Shown here: in pieces, positions 7,653-20,700 of the stretch
Layout: the number at the start of each line of letters is the position of its first letter
Numbering within the stretch: position 1 is the stretch's first letter
NCBI GenBank assembly: GCA_013177805.1
Contig: JABLXU010000002.1
Location: forward strand, 62,001 to 126,000
Reading direction: 5' to 3'
DNA: 64,000 nucleotides
Origin: Candidatus Omnitrophota bacterium
Lineage (GTDB): Bacteria; Hinthialibacterota; Hinthialibacteria; Hinthialibacterales; Hinthialibacteraceae
The notes under the pieces: generated by a model
What the model saw: only the letters and a program-made list of their open reading frames with translations
What the model was told of the DNA's origin: nothing
Database searches by the model: none
Position numbers and translations under genes: made by a program

Positions 7653-10424
7653 ATGAATGAGCACGCCGTCAGATCTAACATGCCATCCAATCCCAACGCC
7701 GATTCCTCTCCAGGTTCCTCCTGCGGTGGATCGATCGATCCCTGCGGCGGAGTGGACCGGCGGAATTTCGTCAAAAGCCTGGGTTTGGGCTCGATCCTCG
7801 TGGCGGGGATTCAGCCTCCCCGTCCCGCGGCGGTCCCCATATCCGAACCGGACGAAACCGAGCGGAACATGATGCAATCCCTCGGCGAAGGAGGCTGGCC
7901 GGTCCTGAAGCGTTATCCGCAAAGCCACACCGGGCGTATCGCGCTGCCCGTGGGGGGCATCGGCACGGGCACGGTGTCACTCGGCGGCCGGGGCGATTGG
8001 CGCGATTGGGAAATCATGAACCGCTCCGGCAAGGGTTTCACTCCGTCACGCGGGGAGGCGTTCCCCTTCTTCGCCCTGTTCACGCAAGCGGCCGATGGAA
8101 CCAAAACCGCGCGCGTGCTGGAAGGCCCCATCGAGGAATTCCAATACGAGGGCAGCCATGGATGCGCGGTTCCCAACGACAATCTCCCCCGTTTCGCGCG
8201 CGGCGTGTTCGGCGCGGCGTATCCCTTCGGGCAGGTGTTGCTCAGCGACGAGGCCATTCCCGTCGAGGCGCAAATTCAAGCCTTTAATCCCCTGGTTCCG
8301 GCCGATCCTGAGGCCAGCGGCCTCCCCGTGGCCGTGATGCGCTACACGCTGCGCAACAAAACGAACCAGCCGTTGCAAGCCTCGGTCTGCGCCAGCCTGC
8401 CCAACTTTATCGGCGTGGACGGCTGGGAAACCACCAAGGACTGGAAGGGCGACCTGGTGGCCACGGGCGCGAAGCAAAACCGCAACCAGTTCCGCCAAGG
8501 AAAGAACATCCAGGGAATCTTCATGGACAGCGCCGGCGTAGATCCCCAGCACGCCGCTTGGGGAACGATCGCGCTGACCGTTCCAGCCAACGAATCAGTC
8601 ACATACCGCACGGACTGGACACCGGACCGCTGGGGCAATTCGATGCTGGACTTCTGGGACGATTTCAGCGCGGACGGCCAGGTGGACGAACGCGAGCCCG
8701 GCGGTGGCGACATGCCCATGGCCTCGCTGGCGGTGTCGGTGGAGATCCCCGCGAACGGCGCCCGGGAAATCGCTTTTCAGCTCACCTGGCATTTCCCCAA
8801 CCGCCAGACCTGGACTCCCCGGGGGGGAGAACACGCCGCACAAGACCGCATCGGCAACTACTACACCACCCGCTACGCGGACGCCTGGGACGCGGCCGAA
8901 CGGACAGCGGAAGCCATCCCGGCGCTTGAACAAAAAACGCTGCAATTCGTGCGGACGTTCCTCGAAAGCCCTCTGCCGGACGTCGTCAAGGAAGCGGCCC
9001 TCTTCAACCTCAGCACCCTGCGCAGCCAGACCTGCTTTCGCACGCCGGACGGCCGCTTCTTCGGCTGGGAAGGCCTCTGCAACCGCCAGGGCTGCTGTTT
9101 CGGCTCCTGCACGCATGTGTGGAACTACGAGCAGGCCACCGCGTTTCTCTTCGGCGAGCTGGCCCTGAAGATGCGCGAAGTGGAATTCGGCCAGGCCACG
9201 GATGAGAACGGCCTGATGAGCTTCCGCGTGTCGCTGCCCATCGAACGCGCCCGGGATTTCGGCAAGGCGGCCGCCGACGGCCAGATGGGCTGCATCATGA
9301 AAATGTACCGCGACTGGCAACTCTCCGGCGGCACCGAAACGCTCAAGCAACTCTGGCCGAAAGTGAAAAAAGCCCTCGAGTTCTGCTGGATCCCCGGCGG
9401 CTGGGACGCGGACCGCGACGGCGTGATGGAAGGTTGCCAGCACAATACCATGGACGTGGAATACTACGGCCCCAATCCGCAAATGGGAACCTGGTACCTC
9501 GGCGCGCTGCGGGCGGGCGAAGAGATGGCGCGTGCGATGGGCGATAACGAATTCGCCCAAACCTGCCAGGATTTGTTCGAGCGCGGCCGGACATGGATGG
9601 ACGCGCATCTCTTCAATGGCGAATATTACGAGCACCAGATCCGCCCGCCCAAGGACCGCTCGGAAATCGCGGACAGCCTGCTGGTGGGCATGGGCTCCAA
9701 GGACATCACCAAGCCCGAGTATCAGCTGGGCGCGGGCTGCCTGGTGGATCAACTGGTGGGGCAATTCATGGCCCACGTGTGCGGGCTGGGGTATCTCCTC
9801 GATCCGGAGCACGTCAAAACCACGCTGCGCAGCATCCTCAAATACAACCGCCGCGAGAGTTTGCAAGACCATTTCAACTGCATGCGCAGCTTTGCCCTGG
9901 GCAACGAGGCGGCTCTGCTGATGGCCAGCTACCCCAAGGAACGCCCCGAGACCCCGTTCCCCTACTTCACCGAGGCCATGACCGGCTTCGAATACACCGC
10001 CGCCATCGGCATGCTCTACGAAGGCCAAACCGATGAAGGCCTGATGTGCATCCAGGACATCCGTAACCGCTACGACGGCCTCAAGCGCAATCCATTCAAC
10101 GAGGCTGAGTGCGGGCATCACTACGCCCGGGCGATGGCCAGCTGGGCGGCGGTCTTGGCGCTGACCGGCTTCCACTACTCGGGCGTGGAACAATCCATGA
10201 CCTTCGCCCCCCATGAAGGCGTGTTCTTCTGGTCAAACGGCCACGCCTGGGGCCGGTGCGTTCTTCACTCCCGCGGCCACCAATACGCGGTTACCCTCGA
10301 GGTCCACCATGGCGAACTGACTCTGCGCCGCTTCGCGCTTCAGAACTTCGGCGAAACCACCTGGACTACCCCCCTCCGCCTGCAAGCGGGAGAAAGCCGG
10401 CGCTTTGAGGTGAAGGAGAGATGA
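7653..10424 (+). CDS. Tat-exported GH116 family glycoside hydrolase (GBA2-like)
   Basis: About 923 residues. Near the N terminus RRNFVKSLGLGS followed by a hydrophobic stretch is a twin-arginine signal, so the enzyme is exported folded. PVGGIGTGTVSLGGRGDW and DWEIMNRS mark the N-terminal beta-sandwich of GH116 (glucosylceramidase/beta-glucosidase). The (alpha/alpha)6 catalytic domain has GWEG (E about 473, the region of the nucleophile) and HNTMDVEYYGPN (D about 601, the region of the acid/base). Residue roles are by analogy with family members. The ATG at 7653 is preferred over upstream starts because GGGGAGA lies 5 bases before it. Likely role: hydrolysis of beta-linked glucosides or xylosides from glycans or sterol/lipid glycosides. 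Confidence 0.9.
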   Translation: MNEHAVRSNMPSNPNADSSPGSSCGGSIDPCGGVDRRNFVKSLGLGSILVAGIQPPRPAAVPISEPDETERNMMQSLGEGGWPVLKRYPQSHTGRIALPVGGIGTGTVSLGGRGDWRDWEIMNRSGKGFTPSRGEAFPFFALFTQAADGTKTARVLEGPIEEFQYEGSHGCAVPNDNLPRFARGVFGAAYPFGQVLLSDEAIPVEAQIQAFNPLVPADPEASGLPVAVMRYTLRNKTNQPLQASVCASLPNFIGVDGWETTKDWKGDLVATGAKQNRNQFRQGKNIQGIFMDSAGVDPQHAAWGTIALTVPANESVTYRTDWTPDRWGNSMLDFWDDFSADGQVDEREPGGGDMPMASLAVSVEIPANGAREIAFQLTWHFPNRQTWTPRGGEHAAQDRIGNYYTTRYADAWDAAERTAEAIPALEQKTLQFVRTFLESPLPDVVKEAALFNLSTLRSQTCFRTPDGRFFGWEGLCNRQGCCFGSCTHVWNYEQATAFLFGELALKMREVEFGQATDENGLMSFRVSLPIERARDFGKAAADGQMGCIMKMYRDWQLSGGTETLKQLWPKVKKALEFCWIPGGWDADRDGVMEGCQHNTMDVEYYGPNPQMGTWYLGALRAGEEMARAMGDNEFAQTCQDLFERGRTWMDAHLFNGEYYEHQIRPPKDRSEIADSLLVGMGSKDITKPEYQLGAGCLVDQLVGQFMAHVCGLGYLLDPEHVKTTLRSILKYNRRESLQDHFNCMRSFALGNEAALLMASYPKERPETPFPYFTEAMTGFEYTAAIGMLYEGQTDEGLMCIQDIRNRYDGLKRNPFNEAECGHHYARAMASWAAVLALTGFHYSGVEQSMTFAPHEGVFFWSNGHAWGRCVLHSRGHQYAVTLEVHHGELTLRRFALQNFGETTWTTPLRLQAGESRRFEVKER

Positions 10425-10799
10425 CGTATTTCTGAAGGGGATGATTGGGAGTGGCAGCGGATTTTTAACCTGCGGGAAAGCAGATTGATGTCACTCATCT
10501 CTCTTTTACAGCGCCGACGTCCCGTATGAAGCCAGCCCAGGGCAATGCTCTAGGAAAATGACGCCGGAAATATTCAATCCTAATTCCTTCTGTGAGAGAG
10601 GTTGGGTGAGAAATGCCTTGAAAAGGCGCAATTAATCCTATCTCCGCTATTAATTGAACAGTTCCGATCTGCATTTTCATCATGATAATCCACCCGCCGC
10701 CCGGATCGTTTAAAAAACTGAAAATGGAATTTGTCCTTACAGAACAAGGAGTGGGGTTTGAAGGGGTATCCCATTTTTCCTGCACGGAAGGATCAAACC
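10425..10799. other. Intergenic region between GH116 and LRR gene
   Basis: About 375 bases without a gene. Open frames on either strand (for example 10495-11031 minus) run mainly through the LRR gene antisense and look spurious. No clear terminator was found after the GH116 gene. GGAAGGA about 10 bases before 10800 is the ribosome site of the next gene. Confidence 0.45.
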
Positions 10800-11717
10800 A
10801 TGCGTAGAAAAATCCGGAACCTGCTGATCGAATTGGCCGTTGCCCTGGTGGTGCTGTTGTTCCTGACCACGCAAATGATTTCCTTCTTTCTCTCCTCGCA
10901 ATCCGCCCAAAATATACCGGATCCCGTTTTCCGGCAAATGATTGAACAGTGGGTGGGTGTGGCGCCCGGCGAACCGATCCCCAAAAACCGCCTGGAGAAT
11001 TATACTGGTGTCTTGAAATGTTTTTATACATCCGATCCCAAATTGAATCCGGGCAAACATAAAATCCGGGATCTGACCGGCATTGGATATTTCAAGAATA
11101 TCACGGGACTCAACTGCCATGGCCAAGATCTGACCCATCTTGATTTGTCCAAGAATCCCGCCTTGACAGTCCTCGAGTGCGATGGCAACGCCTTGACGGC
11201 CCTGGATCTGTCCGCCAACACCGCCTTGGAACAAGTCAATTGCAATTACAACCAGATTCAAAAACTGGTATTGCCAGAGAGCGCCAACCTGAAATATTTA
11301 TATTGCCAATCCAACCGCCTGACTCACCTGGATGTCAGCCGGAATCCCAATTTGTTGGATTTGAATTGCGGCATGAACCAGATCTACCAGATCGATCTAT
11401 CCGCGAATCCTTCCTTGCGGCGCCTGGATTGCCGGTATAACCGGTTGACCTACTTGGACGTCTCCCGCAACCTGAAATTGGAACATTTGGATTTTTCCCA
11501 TAACTTCTTGCGGCGCATGCCGGATTTGATTCTCCATGTTCATCTCCAAGCCTTGGGCGCCGAGTTCAATTATCTCCCGCCGGAGGATCTGCCTCTCATC
11601 CACCGGTTGGAAGAGCGATTCACGGGCGTCTTCCGGTACAACAGCGGAAAAGTATACGACGGGATTTTCTACCAAGAACAACGAGGCTACAACCTGGCGG
11701 ATTACGAATCGGAATAA
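10800..11717 (+). CDS. Membrane-anchored leucine-rich-repeat protein
   Basis: About 305 residues. Basic start (MRRKIRN) and one hydrophobic helix (about residues 9-27) form an uncleaved anchor or signal. From about residue 95 there are about seven regular repeats of 20-22 residues with consensus LxxLDLSxNxxLxxLxCxxNxL, alternating LDLS/LDVS and LNC/LYC strands. This internalin-like pattern makes a curved LRR solenoid. A 60-residue tail without repeats follows. LRRs are protein-interaction surfaces; here it would face the periplasm or outside. It ends 22 bases before the stop of the giant gene on the other strand (convergent pair). Partner unknown. Confidence 0.75.
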   Translation: MRRKIRNLLIELAVALVVLLFLTTQMISFFLSSQSAQNIPDPVFRQMIEQWVGVAPGEPIPKNRLENYTGVLKCFYTSDPKLNPGKHKIRDLTGIGYFKNITGLNCHGQDLTHLDLSKNPALTVLECDGNALTALDLSANTALEQVNCNYNQIQKLVLPESANLKYLYCQSNRLTHLDVSRNPNLLDLNCGMNQIYQIDLSANPSLRRLDCRYNRLTYLDVSRNLKLEHLDFSHNFLRRMPDLILHVHLQALGAEFNYLPPEDLPLIHRLEERFTGVFRYNSGKVYDGIFYQEQRGYNLADYESE

Positions 11718-11739
11718 GGCAATCCTTCTGCATGAATCG

Positions 11740-14700
11740 TCATGGCTTCATGCCTTCCCACGAATTCGAGAACAGGAACAGATCCTGATGGCCGGTCCGG
11801 CCGTCCTGATTGAGATCGGCGCCGGTGGAGCCATGCCAATGGTGGATGAGGAGCAACAGGTCCACGCGGTCGATAAATCCATCCTGGTTCAAATCGGCGC
11901 CCGCGGAAGGGGGCTTGGTCGTGAACCAGGCAGATTCGGACCAGGGGCTCCACTGATCATTGGCGTCTTGATAGCGGACCCGCCACGTATAGTTTTGGCC
12001 GAGTTGCAGCGGGCCGACCGGGACCTGGATTTGCGTGGACGGAGCGCGGGGGCCGCTATCCCAAACCAAAGTGCCGTACGTGTAATCGCGGATTTCAAAT
12101 TGCGCCGCCTTCTGCGGAGTTCCCAAGGGATGCGCGTATTCCGAGGCATACAGGACCGGCGTCAAGACCGATGAGTACGCGCCGGCGGCGGGAGAGAGGG
12201 CCACGGGCGGATCCGGGGCTGACGCGGCAATGGTATGGACAGTCTCCTGGGTGACGATTGCCGCGTTCGCGTCGAACACGATGGATGCCTGGTTGCGGAG
12301 GGCGGTTCCCGGCGGCAAGCCGGCCAGGGGGGCAATCCGGAACGTGACATGCCCTTCCCCGCGGCCCGTGGCGGGATCGTTGGGTGGCAGGAAGCCCGCG
12401 GTTCCATCGAGGGGAATCGCGCCGGTTTCGGGATCGATCAAGGTCAACGTCCAGCGCGCGCGGCCGGTGTAGGGGTTCAGCCGCGCCTCGAGGTCCACCG
12501 CGTATTCCCCCCAGGCCAGGCGCTGGGAGTAATCGGTCTGCCCTACCGGGATAGCGGTCACGCGATGGCCAAGGGTGACCTCGGATAGTTCAAAGGAAGT
12601 CCAGTCCAGCAACGGACTGAGATCATCGGTGATGATGACCTGCTGCGCGGACGCCGAGGCATCCGGCGTGTTTTCGAAAAAGATGGTGTACGTCATGGTG
12701 TCCTGCCCGGTGATGTCGGCTGCCATGCCGCCGGGGCCGGTCTTTTCATTGGGATCCCGGGAAACAATGACGGGCACATGGGTTTGCTGGACGACGGTCG
12801 TGGGCGGCTGGGGGAAGGGCGGTTTTTCGCCTGTACAGTCCAGATATTTTTGGAAGGCCTTTTGCGCCCGCGCCACATAGAGTTGGTACGCGTGGTACCG
12901 TCCGGAGGCGGCGTTGGTGTTGTCGCGGATGCTACGGACCGCGTCGATGGTGGATTCGACCAACTTGATCGATTCGTTGACAATGCCGATCAAGTTGAGG
13001 ACGGGTTCAAAGGCGCGCTTGAATTCCTCGCTCTGGATCATATTCATAAGTGGTTTCAATTTGGCCAGGAGACCCAAGAAGGTATGGAATTCTTCGGCCA
13101 CGGCGCGCCAGGTCAGTTCGTTATTGCGCGCGTCCTTCAAGAACGCGAGACGGCCTTTGTATTGTTCGATGTAGGAAAGCACTTTGAGCAGCCGTTGCCC
13201 CCAGACTTTGCCTTCTTTCAGTTTCTGGATGGCGGCAATGATTTTCGGGCCGTTCACCACGGCGGCGGCCCCGGCTTCATAGGCGGCCAGTTCCAATTCG
13301 GCGATTTTCCCGGCCAGCACCGCGGCTTGCAGGCCGACCTCCCCCCCGCTGGCCAACCAGGTGAAATTGGCGTTGCCTTTGGCCTTCCAGGCCTCCATAT
13401 AGACATATTCCGATTGCGCCAGCAGTTTCCCCACGTTTTTCGCTTCATTGCGGCATTTGGAATTGGGATCTTGGACGATGGCGTTCCAGTTTTGCAATCC
13501 GCCCGCGTGATCAATCATCTCCATCACCCGGGGATCGCGGGGCAGACCGCCGCGTTCGGTCACGAACAGACGGTAATCCGCGGGAATGTTGGTGTTGGAA
13601 AGCCAATCGAGGAATCCATCGAGATATTCTTGAAAGCCCCGGGCATTCATCAACGATGCGCTTGGATCATCGGCGAGTTTTTTGGTGGTATCGACGAATT
13701 GCGGTGTGATGGGCCAGGGATCGAAGCCCGCGCCCGGCGCGAGCGGCAGTGCTATATCCTTGACGAATGAGCCGGATAGATCGGTGACTTCCACGCTGTC
13801 TTTGGCAACCTGGGAACCGAAAATAATATCCAATTGATAACTTCCGACAGCGAGAGGCGTGGACTGATACACCCCCTCCGCGTCCGCGGTGGAACGCGTG
13901 GCTTCCAGGCCCTCTCCTTTGAAGATCACCACCGCGCCCGGCAACGGCAGCTGAGACGCGCTGTCCCGGATCGTCCCGGTGATGGTTTGGCCTTCACTGG
14001 GCACGAGGATGTTCAGCGGGGGAGTGGCGCCTCCTTCCAACACCGCAAAACCGGATTGTTTGTACCGGGGAAATCCCGCGGCTTGCACGGCGATCTCATA
14101 AGTTCCGGCGGCCATGCCCGCCAGGGTGAAGGTCCCATCGCCGGTGCTGTAGGTTTTGAAACCGGGATCATCGGCCGCTTCCCTAAAAACGACTATCGCG
14201 TCCGTGATGGGTTCTCCGCTTTGCGATGCGATAACTGTCCCCGTGACCTGACTCTCCGCAAGCAGGGCGAAATCCACGGTTAATGCGGTATCGCCCAACA
14301 TGACGCGTTTCGTCATCCGCCCGAGACCAGGAGCGCTGACCGTCAGCAGGTAGTTACCAAGAACCAGATGGTTCAATTCATACCGGCCGCCTTCGCCGGA
14401 TAAGGCCATCGATCCCTGCAGGCCATCCGCGCCGGGATCGAGAGGAACCGCCTCGATGAGGGAGTTCTCCACCCCCACGGCCGAGGTTCCCGCGGAAATG
14501 GTCCCGGCGATCTTTCCCGGAGCTGCGATGAGGGTGATGCCTTCCAATTTTCCGCTGACTTCAACGGATTTTCGCGGAAACGTGTAATCGTCCAGCAAGG
14601 CGCGGAGAGTCAAACTCCGTTGGGGCAGATTGTGGAAGGCAAAACCGCCTTGCGCGTCACTCATCGCCATGCCCAACACCACGCCATCCACGCTGACCGC

Positions 14701-17700
14701 CGAGACGAGACAGTCCGCCAGGGGCGTGACACCATCCGTGTCAAGCACCCGGCCGGTGATGGATCCGCCCGGCAGAAGGAATACATCGCCCAGTGAATTG
14801 GCCGCGCCGCCTTGGATTTCGACCAACCGGATTTGCAGTTCATATCCGGGGGCGTTGATCCAGACGCTGTGGATTCCCGGAGTCAGCCGGGACACGGAAA
14901 AATTTCCCAGCGCGTTGGTCTGGGCCGTATCGGAGGTATGGGTGATTAAGTTGGTAAACAGCATGAGGGCGTTCTCAAGAGGCGATCCGGTCACGGCATC
15001 CAAGACCCGGCCTTGGCAGACCGCGCCGCGCTTCATTGGGATCGTCAGGCCGTTGAGTCCTGTTTCCGGTACGGTAACCGCGATCGGCGCGAGGACCTGG
15101 TAGCCGTCCGCCTGGCAGCGGAGTTCATAAGTCCCCGGCGCGAGTTCGGCTATGGAAAACGTCCCATCCTCGAACGGCCAGGCCGGCAGAAGGCTTCCCT
15201 GGGGAGTTTTGAGATAGATCATCGGGTTGGCGATAGGCTGGCCGGTATCGGCGTCCTTGACCACGCCGTTCAAGTACACGGAAGGCTCGAGCAGGAAATC
15301 CACTTCCTTCAATGCCCGGCCATTCCAGACCTGCAGGCCGTCGTAACGCTTGGCGGCATACGCGGCATGCAACGCCTCGAGGCTGTAAAGACCAGCAGGC
15401 AAGGCGGGGAAACGGAAAGCGCCACTTTCGTCCGTCACCAGGGTGCGGATTTCGCCCAATCCATCCTGCAGGGTGAGCATGACACCCTCGAAGGGTGTTC
15501 GGCCGGGCATTTCAAACACGGTCCCCGCGATGATCCCGCCATAGGGAACTTGCCATTCCACGCCGGATACGATTTGCCCTTCGTTCACGTGGATTTGCCC
15601 CGGGTTGACGCTGGGGTAACCGTTGACCTGGATGGAATAGATGCCGGAGGGCAGATTGATGAATTCGAACTGCCCCTCGGTGCCGGTATCCGTGGTGGTG
15701 GAAAAGGCAGGAATCCCGGAGCTGGAGATGTTTTGAATCAAGATACTCGCTCCGGCCTGGGGATGGCCGTTCTCCTCGTCCACCAGCCGCCCGTGGATTT
15801 CTCCACCGGGTTTCTGCTGGATAGGGCCGAGAAGGCGGGCCAGCAATTCATCCGCGCCGGCCAGGATGACGCCCTGCTTCCACAAGTCCGTGGCCATCGT
15901 GGCGAGAGCCTCTTGGTAATCGCCCCAGGTAGGGCCTACCGCGTCCACGTAGGTGGTCCATTCCGGCGCGTCCCACGCCACCAGCGCATTCAAGTCCTGG
16001 ATGGCCTCCAAGCGGAAAGAAAGGCGATTCGCGGCTCCCGCTTGAAAATACACGGCGGTGGAGCCTTCCGCGCCGGGGGGCAGGATGCCTGCCGGGCCTT
16101 CCCGGGGGATTGCCAAAAACCGCACGGGCTTCGTTTCCAGCGGCGCGTCCGGATGGAGGCCAAGGAGAACATCCGCGTCGGACTGGAGCAGCAACACCGG
16201 CGCGGTCATATCCGCGTCGCCGGTATTCCGATAACGCGTGATCAGCGTATATGTGCCTCCGGGGCGGATGACATTAGGGGCCAGCAGTTCCGCTTCCAAA
16301 CGCGGCCCGATGCCCGGCGTGACCAGGAACGCGTTTTCGAACAGGAATGAAGAAACTCCGCCGGGCCATTTTATTTCGAGGGTATATGGACCGGCCAACG
16401 CACCGCGCAAATTCATCCGCGCGTGCAGTTTCGTTGAATCGGGGACCAGGATTTCGTGCGCGATAATGGCGGTCCCGCCCGGTCCCGCCAAGCGAACCTC
16501 CATACCGGATTGGAAAAGGGAGCCTTCGAGGGCCAGCGTGACATCGCCGAGATTGCCGCCCTGCGTGGGCGACAGCGAAACGACATATTGGTCCACATAG
16601 TCGAATTGGATTTGATACGTTTCCTGACTGCCGGCCAGGCCGATGGCGAAGACGAGGAAATAATAATCCCCCTCGCTGGTTGGGGTCATCAGCAATTCAT
16701 ACGCGGGCCGCAGGTGACGAGCCATAGATCGTTTATCAAACCGCGCGGGGGAAGATTCGTATCCCCAGGCGGCGAAAATAGAGTACGGGCCGGCTGGGTC
16801 AGCCGGGGTCAATTGGCACAAGAGGTTACTCCCGGCCTGCGCGTGAAACTTGTACAATTTCAGGCCATATTTCTCGACGGTTTCGGAATAGGGCGTATGG
16901 AGTTCCACCTCGCGCGCCACGAGGACCTGGCCGGGAACCTGTTCGGCGCTGGTGAACCACGGATCGAAGAGGACGCCTTGTGAGACGGGATCACCGTTCC
17001 CCGGTCCGCTTCCCGAGGGGCCGTTCGCGTTGCCCCACCAGTTGAACGTGGCGTTCACGTTGATCGAAGGCGAGAGGTTATTCACGCCGGCCTGGTTGCC
17101 TACGATATGTGAAAATTGCACGGCCGCGTCCATGCCCGCCTGCCCGTTGGTTTCCAAGGCCGTCCCGTTATTTAGAAAGCGGGAGTAGGCGGTGGTCATA
17201 CGGGCGGATTGCAGCACGCGCAGGGCGGTCTGGTTGTATTCGAAACGGCAGTTCTCCAAACGCACATCCGCCAGGCCCCGCGCTTCCACGCCCGCCCGGC
17301 CGATGCCCGCGTTGCGGATCACGGCGTGGCGGATCGATCCCCGGCCTTCATCCTGGATCAGTATCCCGGTATAGACGGACCGTTGCGTCGGACTGGAAAC
17401 GGTTGGCGGGGCGGCCAGCTGGACGGGCTGATTGGCCAGGCCGTTTATACCCAGAAATCCCGAGACCACGATCCCGGCGTCTCCTCCTTCGAGGGCGATG
17501 AAAGTCCCTGGCCGGATTTGCAAGGAACCGGTGGGCGCGATAGTTCGCGAACGGTGAATTTCGTAATATCCGCCCAGCAGCGCGTGCAACGCGCCGCTTT
17601 CTTTCAACTCTCCGCTGCTGATCTCTAAGCCGGCTTGGTCCCCGGAGACGACATTGCCCGGTTCGGATGAGGCGGCGGTGAGGAAATTCACCGTGCCCGT

Positions 17701-20700
17701 GCGGTTGTTTCCCAGGAATTGATTGTTGCCGAAGCGGATGCGGGATTCATCACCATAGGTGAACAACGCGTCCGTGTTTTCCTGGAACACATTGCCCCGG
17801 AGCGTGAGTTGGGCTTGATCCCGCACGGCCACGCCCTGCCCGTTTTTCGCGAACCGGCTGGCAGTGATTTCCACCATGGCGCCCTGATCGCCCCGGATGC
17901 CCCCGCGAAGATTGCCTTCGACCGTGAGATTGGTGAACGTCCCGCCGGTGGCCTCGATGATCATCCCGTAGTTCACACTGTCGCGAAGCGTCAGGTTCTC
18001 GATTGCCACATCGGCCCCGGCCAGGAGGCGGAATTGCGAATCCAGTCCCCCGGAGGCAAAGTACGATCCACCGTATTCGACCACCGCCTGGCGGATATGC
18101 CCGGACGCTCCCGGATGGAAAACCAGCGCGCCCCAATTGCCTTTTCCGGGAACCGGCTGCGACGACGTGAAGAGAATCGGGAGCGCCTCAGAACCAATCG
18201 CGTCCAATCGGCCTCTTACGATGAGATCCGAGGATAAGAAGTTGAACTGAATCGTATTCCCCTTGGCGATGGCGATCCGGGCTTCTGGAGCGATTTCGAC
18301 ATCTTCGGCGATCAGGTAGGGGATGCCCGGTTCCCCCCACTCGCCGCTGCCAGTCCAACTGCCGCCCGCGATCTTGATAGCGTTGAAGCGGTTGGCTACG
18401 GCGGCGGCGTTTTGGATCCATGGAAACGCGCTGGGGAAAATCTGCACAGCGGCCCCTTTGTTGTTTTGGAGGACCGGACGAATGACGGAGGGGGCACCGT
18501 TCTTTATCCAAATGCCGTCGTTGTTGCTGAATTGAAACACGCAATTTTCCAAGGTGGGCGAGGCTCCATCACAAAATACCATGGAACCTTGCGTATGACT
18601 AGCAAAATTGGATCCCCCATATTCCACCACGCAATGCTGAAGCCGGGTGATGGCATTATTGATAGTGGAATTGAAATAGATCCCGCCCCAGGATCCCGGC
18701 GCGGGTTTCCAATTGAGCGAGGTGAAGCGGATGGGTTGGGACACCGACCCCACGGCCCACAGCGCGCCGTCCACCCGGAGATCGGCTGCGAGGTTGGTGA
18801 ATTGGATTTCTGTTCCTGGATCAATGGTCAGCATGGCATCCGGGGCGATCACCACGTCATCTTGGACCAGGTAGGGAATTTCGGCGTAATCCCACCGTCC
18901 ACCAGCATTCATGATCCCGTTCACGATCAGGATGCCGTTGTGCTGGTTGTTCTCCGCGGAGACCGTGGTGAAGCGCGGAAAGGATTGAAGATCCATGTAA
19001 GCGGCATAATTGGCATTGGCCGCGAAACGCACCCCTGCCACGTTCGCGCGGGAATTCACCAGACTCAACCCATTGGTATGGGAATTCGTGATCCCGCAAT
19101 CGCTCAGCGCGGGAGAAGAAGTATCGCAGCGGATCATGGAATCCACCGTGGCGGAGGCGAAATGGCTCCCGCCGTAGCGGATCTGACAATGCTTCAGAAT
19201 GGATGCATCCGCCCCCGCGCCGCTGAAGAGGATCCCCCCCCACGAGTTTTCAGGGAGGTCTTTCAGCGAAGTGAACACGATGGGACGGCCGGTCTCCCCC
19301 GCCGCGTTCAAGGGTCCCTGGATGATGAAATCCGTGGCGATGTCACGGGCTTGCACCACCGTTCCCGGATCGATGGAGAGCGTGACGCCGGCGGCCAGGG
19401 TGATGTCCGAATCGAGAAGATAGGGGATTTCCGCATAGTCCCAGCGGCCGCCGGCCAGGATGGTTCCACCCCGGATCAGGAGCGCGTCATACCCATTGCC
19501 CTCGGCCGTGATGCCAGTGAACACGGGAAAACAGCGCGTGTCCATATACAGGGCGGCCGCCCGGTTGCTCACGAATTGGATGGAAGTCAGTTGGGTCTGC
19601 GAATCGATCAGGCTGATCCCGGCGTTGGCGGAATCCTCAATCCGGCACGCGTTGAACGTGGGCGAGCTGCTTTCGCACCGGATCATGGAATCCATCGCCG
19701 CGGAGGCGAAATGGCTTCCCCCGTGGCGGACCGCGCAATGTTCCAAAATCGAGGCGTTGGCTGTGGAACCCGTGAAGAGGATGCCACCCCAGCGGTTTTC
19801 CGGCAGACCGCCCATCGAGGTAAACACGATCGGCTGTTCCGCGTTGCCCACAGCATGCAAGGTTCCCTTGACCACCAGGTCCACAGCCAGATTTTCCATT
19901 TGGATAACCGCCGCGGGATCGATGCTCAGCGTCACGCCGGACTCGACGGTCACGTCGCCCTCGAGGAGATAGGGGATTTCCACGTAATCCCAGCGGCCCC
20001 CGGCGTTCAACGAACCGCTCCGGACCTGGATGGCGTCGAAACCGTTTCTCTCGGCGGAGATGGATGTGAACGTGGGAAACGAGGCGGTGTCCATGCTGAC
20101 CGCCGCGCGGGTATTCGCTTTGAATTGCATGGATGACAAGGCAGCGGTTGAATTCACCAAACTCATTCCGTGATTTCTCGACGACTCGATTCGGCAGTCG
20201 CGGAGTATGGGGGAGGCGTTTTCGCAGCGGATCATGGCGTCCTGGGCAGCCGAGGCAAAATAGCTTCCCCCGTGGCGGAGCTCGCAATATTCCAGCCGGG
20301 ACGCGTTGGTTTCATTGCCCGAAAATAGAATACCGCCCCAGCTGTTCGCGGCCATGTCATTCAGGGAGGTGAAGATGACCGGATTCCCATTCCCGCCCGC
20401 CGCCGTCAGTCTGCCGATAGCGATCAGGTCGTCTTCGAGTCCAGCGAACTGGATGATGGCGCCCGCCTCGATGGTCAACGCCGCGTTGCTGTCGATCTGA
20501 ATGTCGTCGTTCACCAGGTACGGCAGGTTCGAATACCGCCAGATGTTCGCGCCCTCGATTTTCCCTCCATCGATGCGTATGCCGTCGAAGCGGTTGCCCA
20601 TAGCGCTGTTTTGGGTCAGGATTGGGGAACTGGACGGGGTCATCTGCATCGCGTCGTCCTGGTTTCCGGTAAAAACGCAATCCGAAAGGACCGCCTGCGA

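Noticed and set aside
8595..10214. 539-codon minus-strand open frame
   Set aside because: It lies wholly antisense to the GH116 gene, whose family motifs are clear; the predicted protein is His/Ala/Arg-rich shadow sequence.
15013..16350. 445-codon plus-strand open frame
   Set aside because: Antisense to the Ig-repeat part of the giant gene; no domain, no ribosome site, composition of a shadow frame.
18412..20136. 574-codon plus-strand open frame
   Set aside because: Antisense to the beta-helix repeats; its internal repetition only mirrors the 549-bp repeats.
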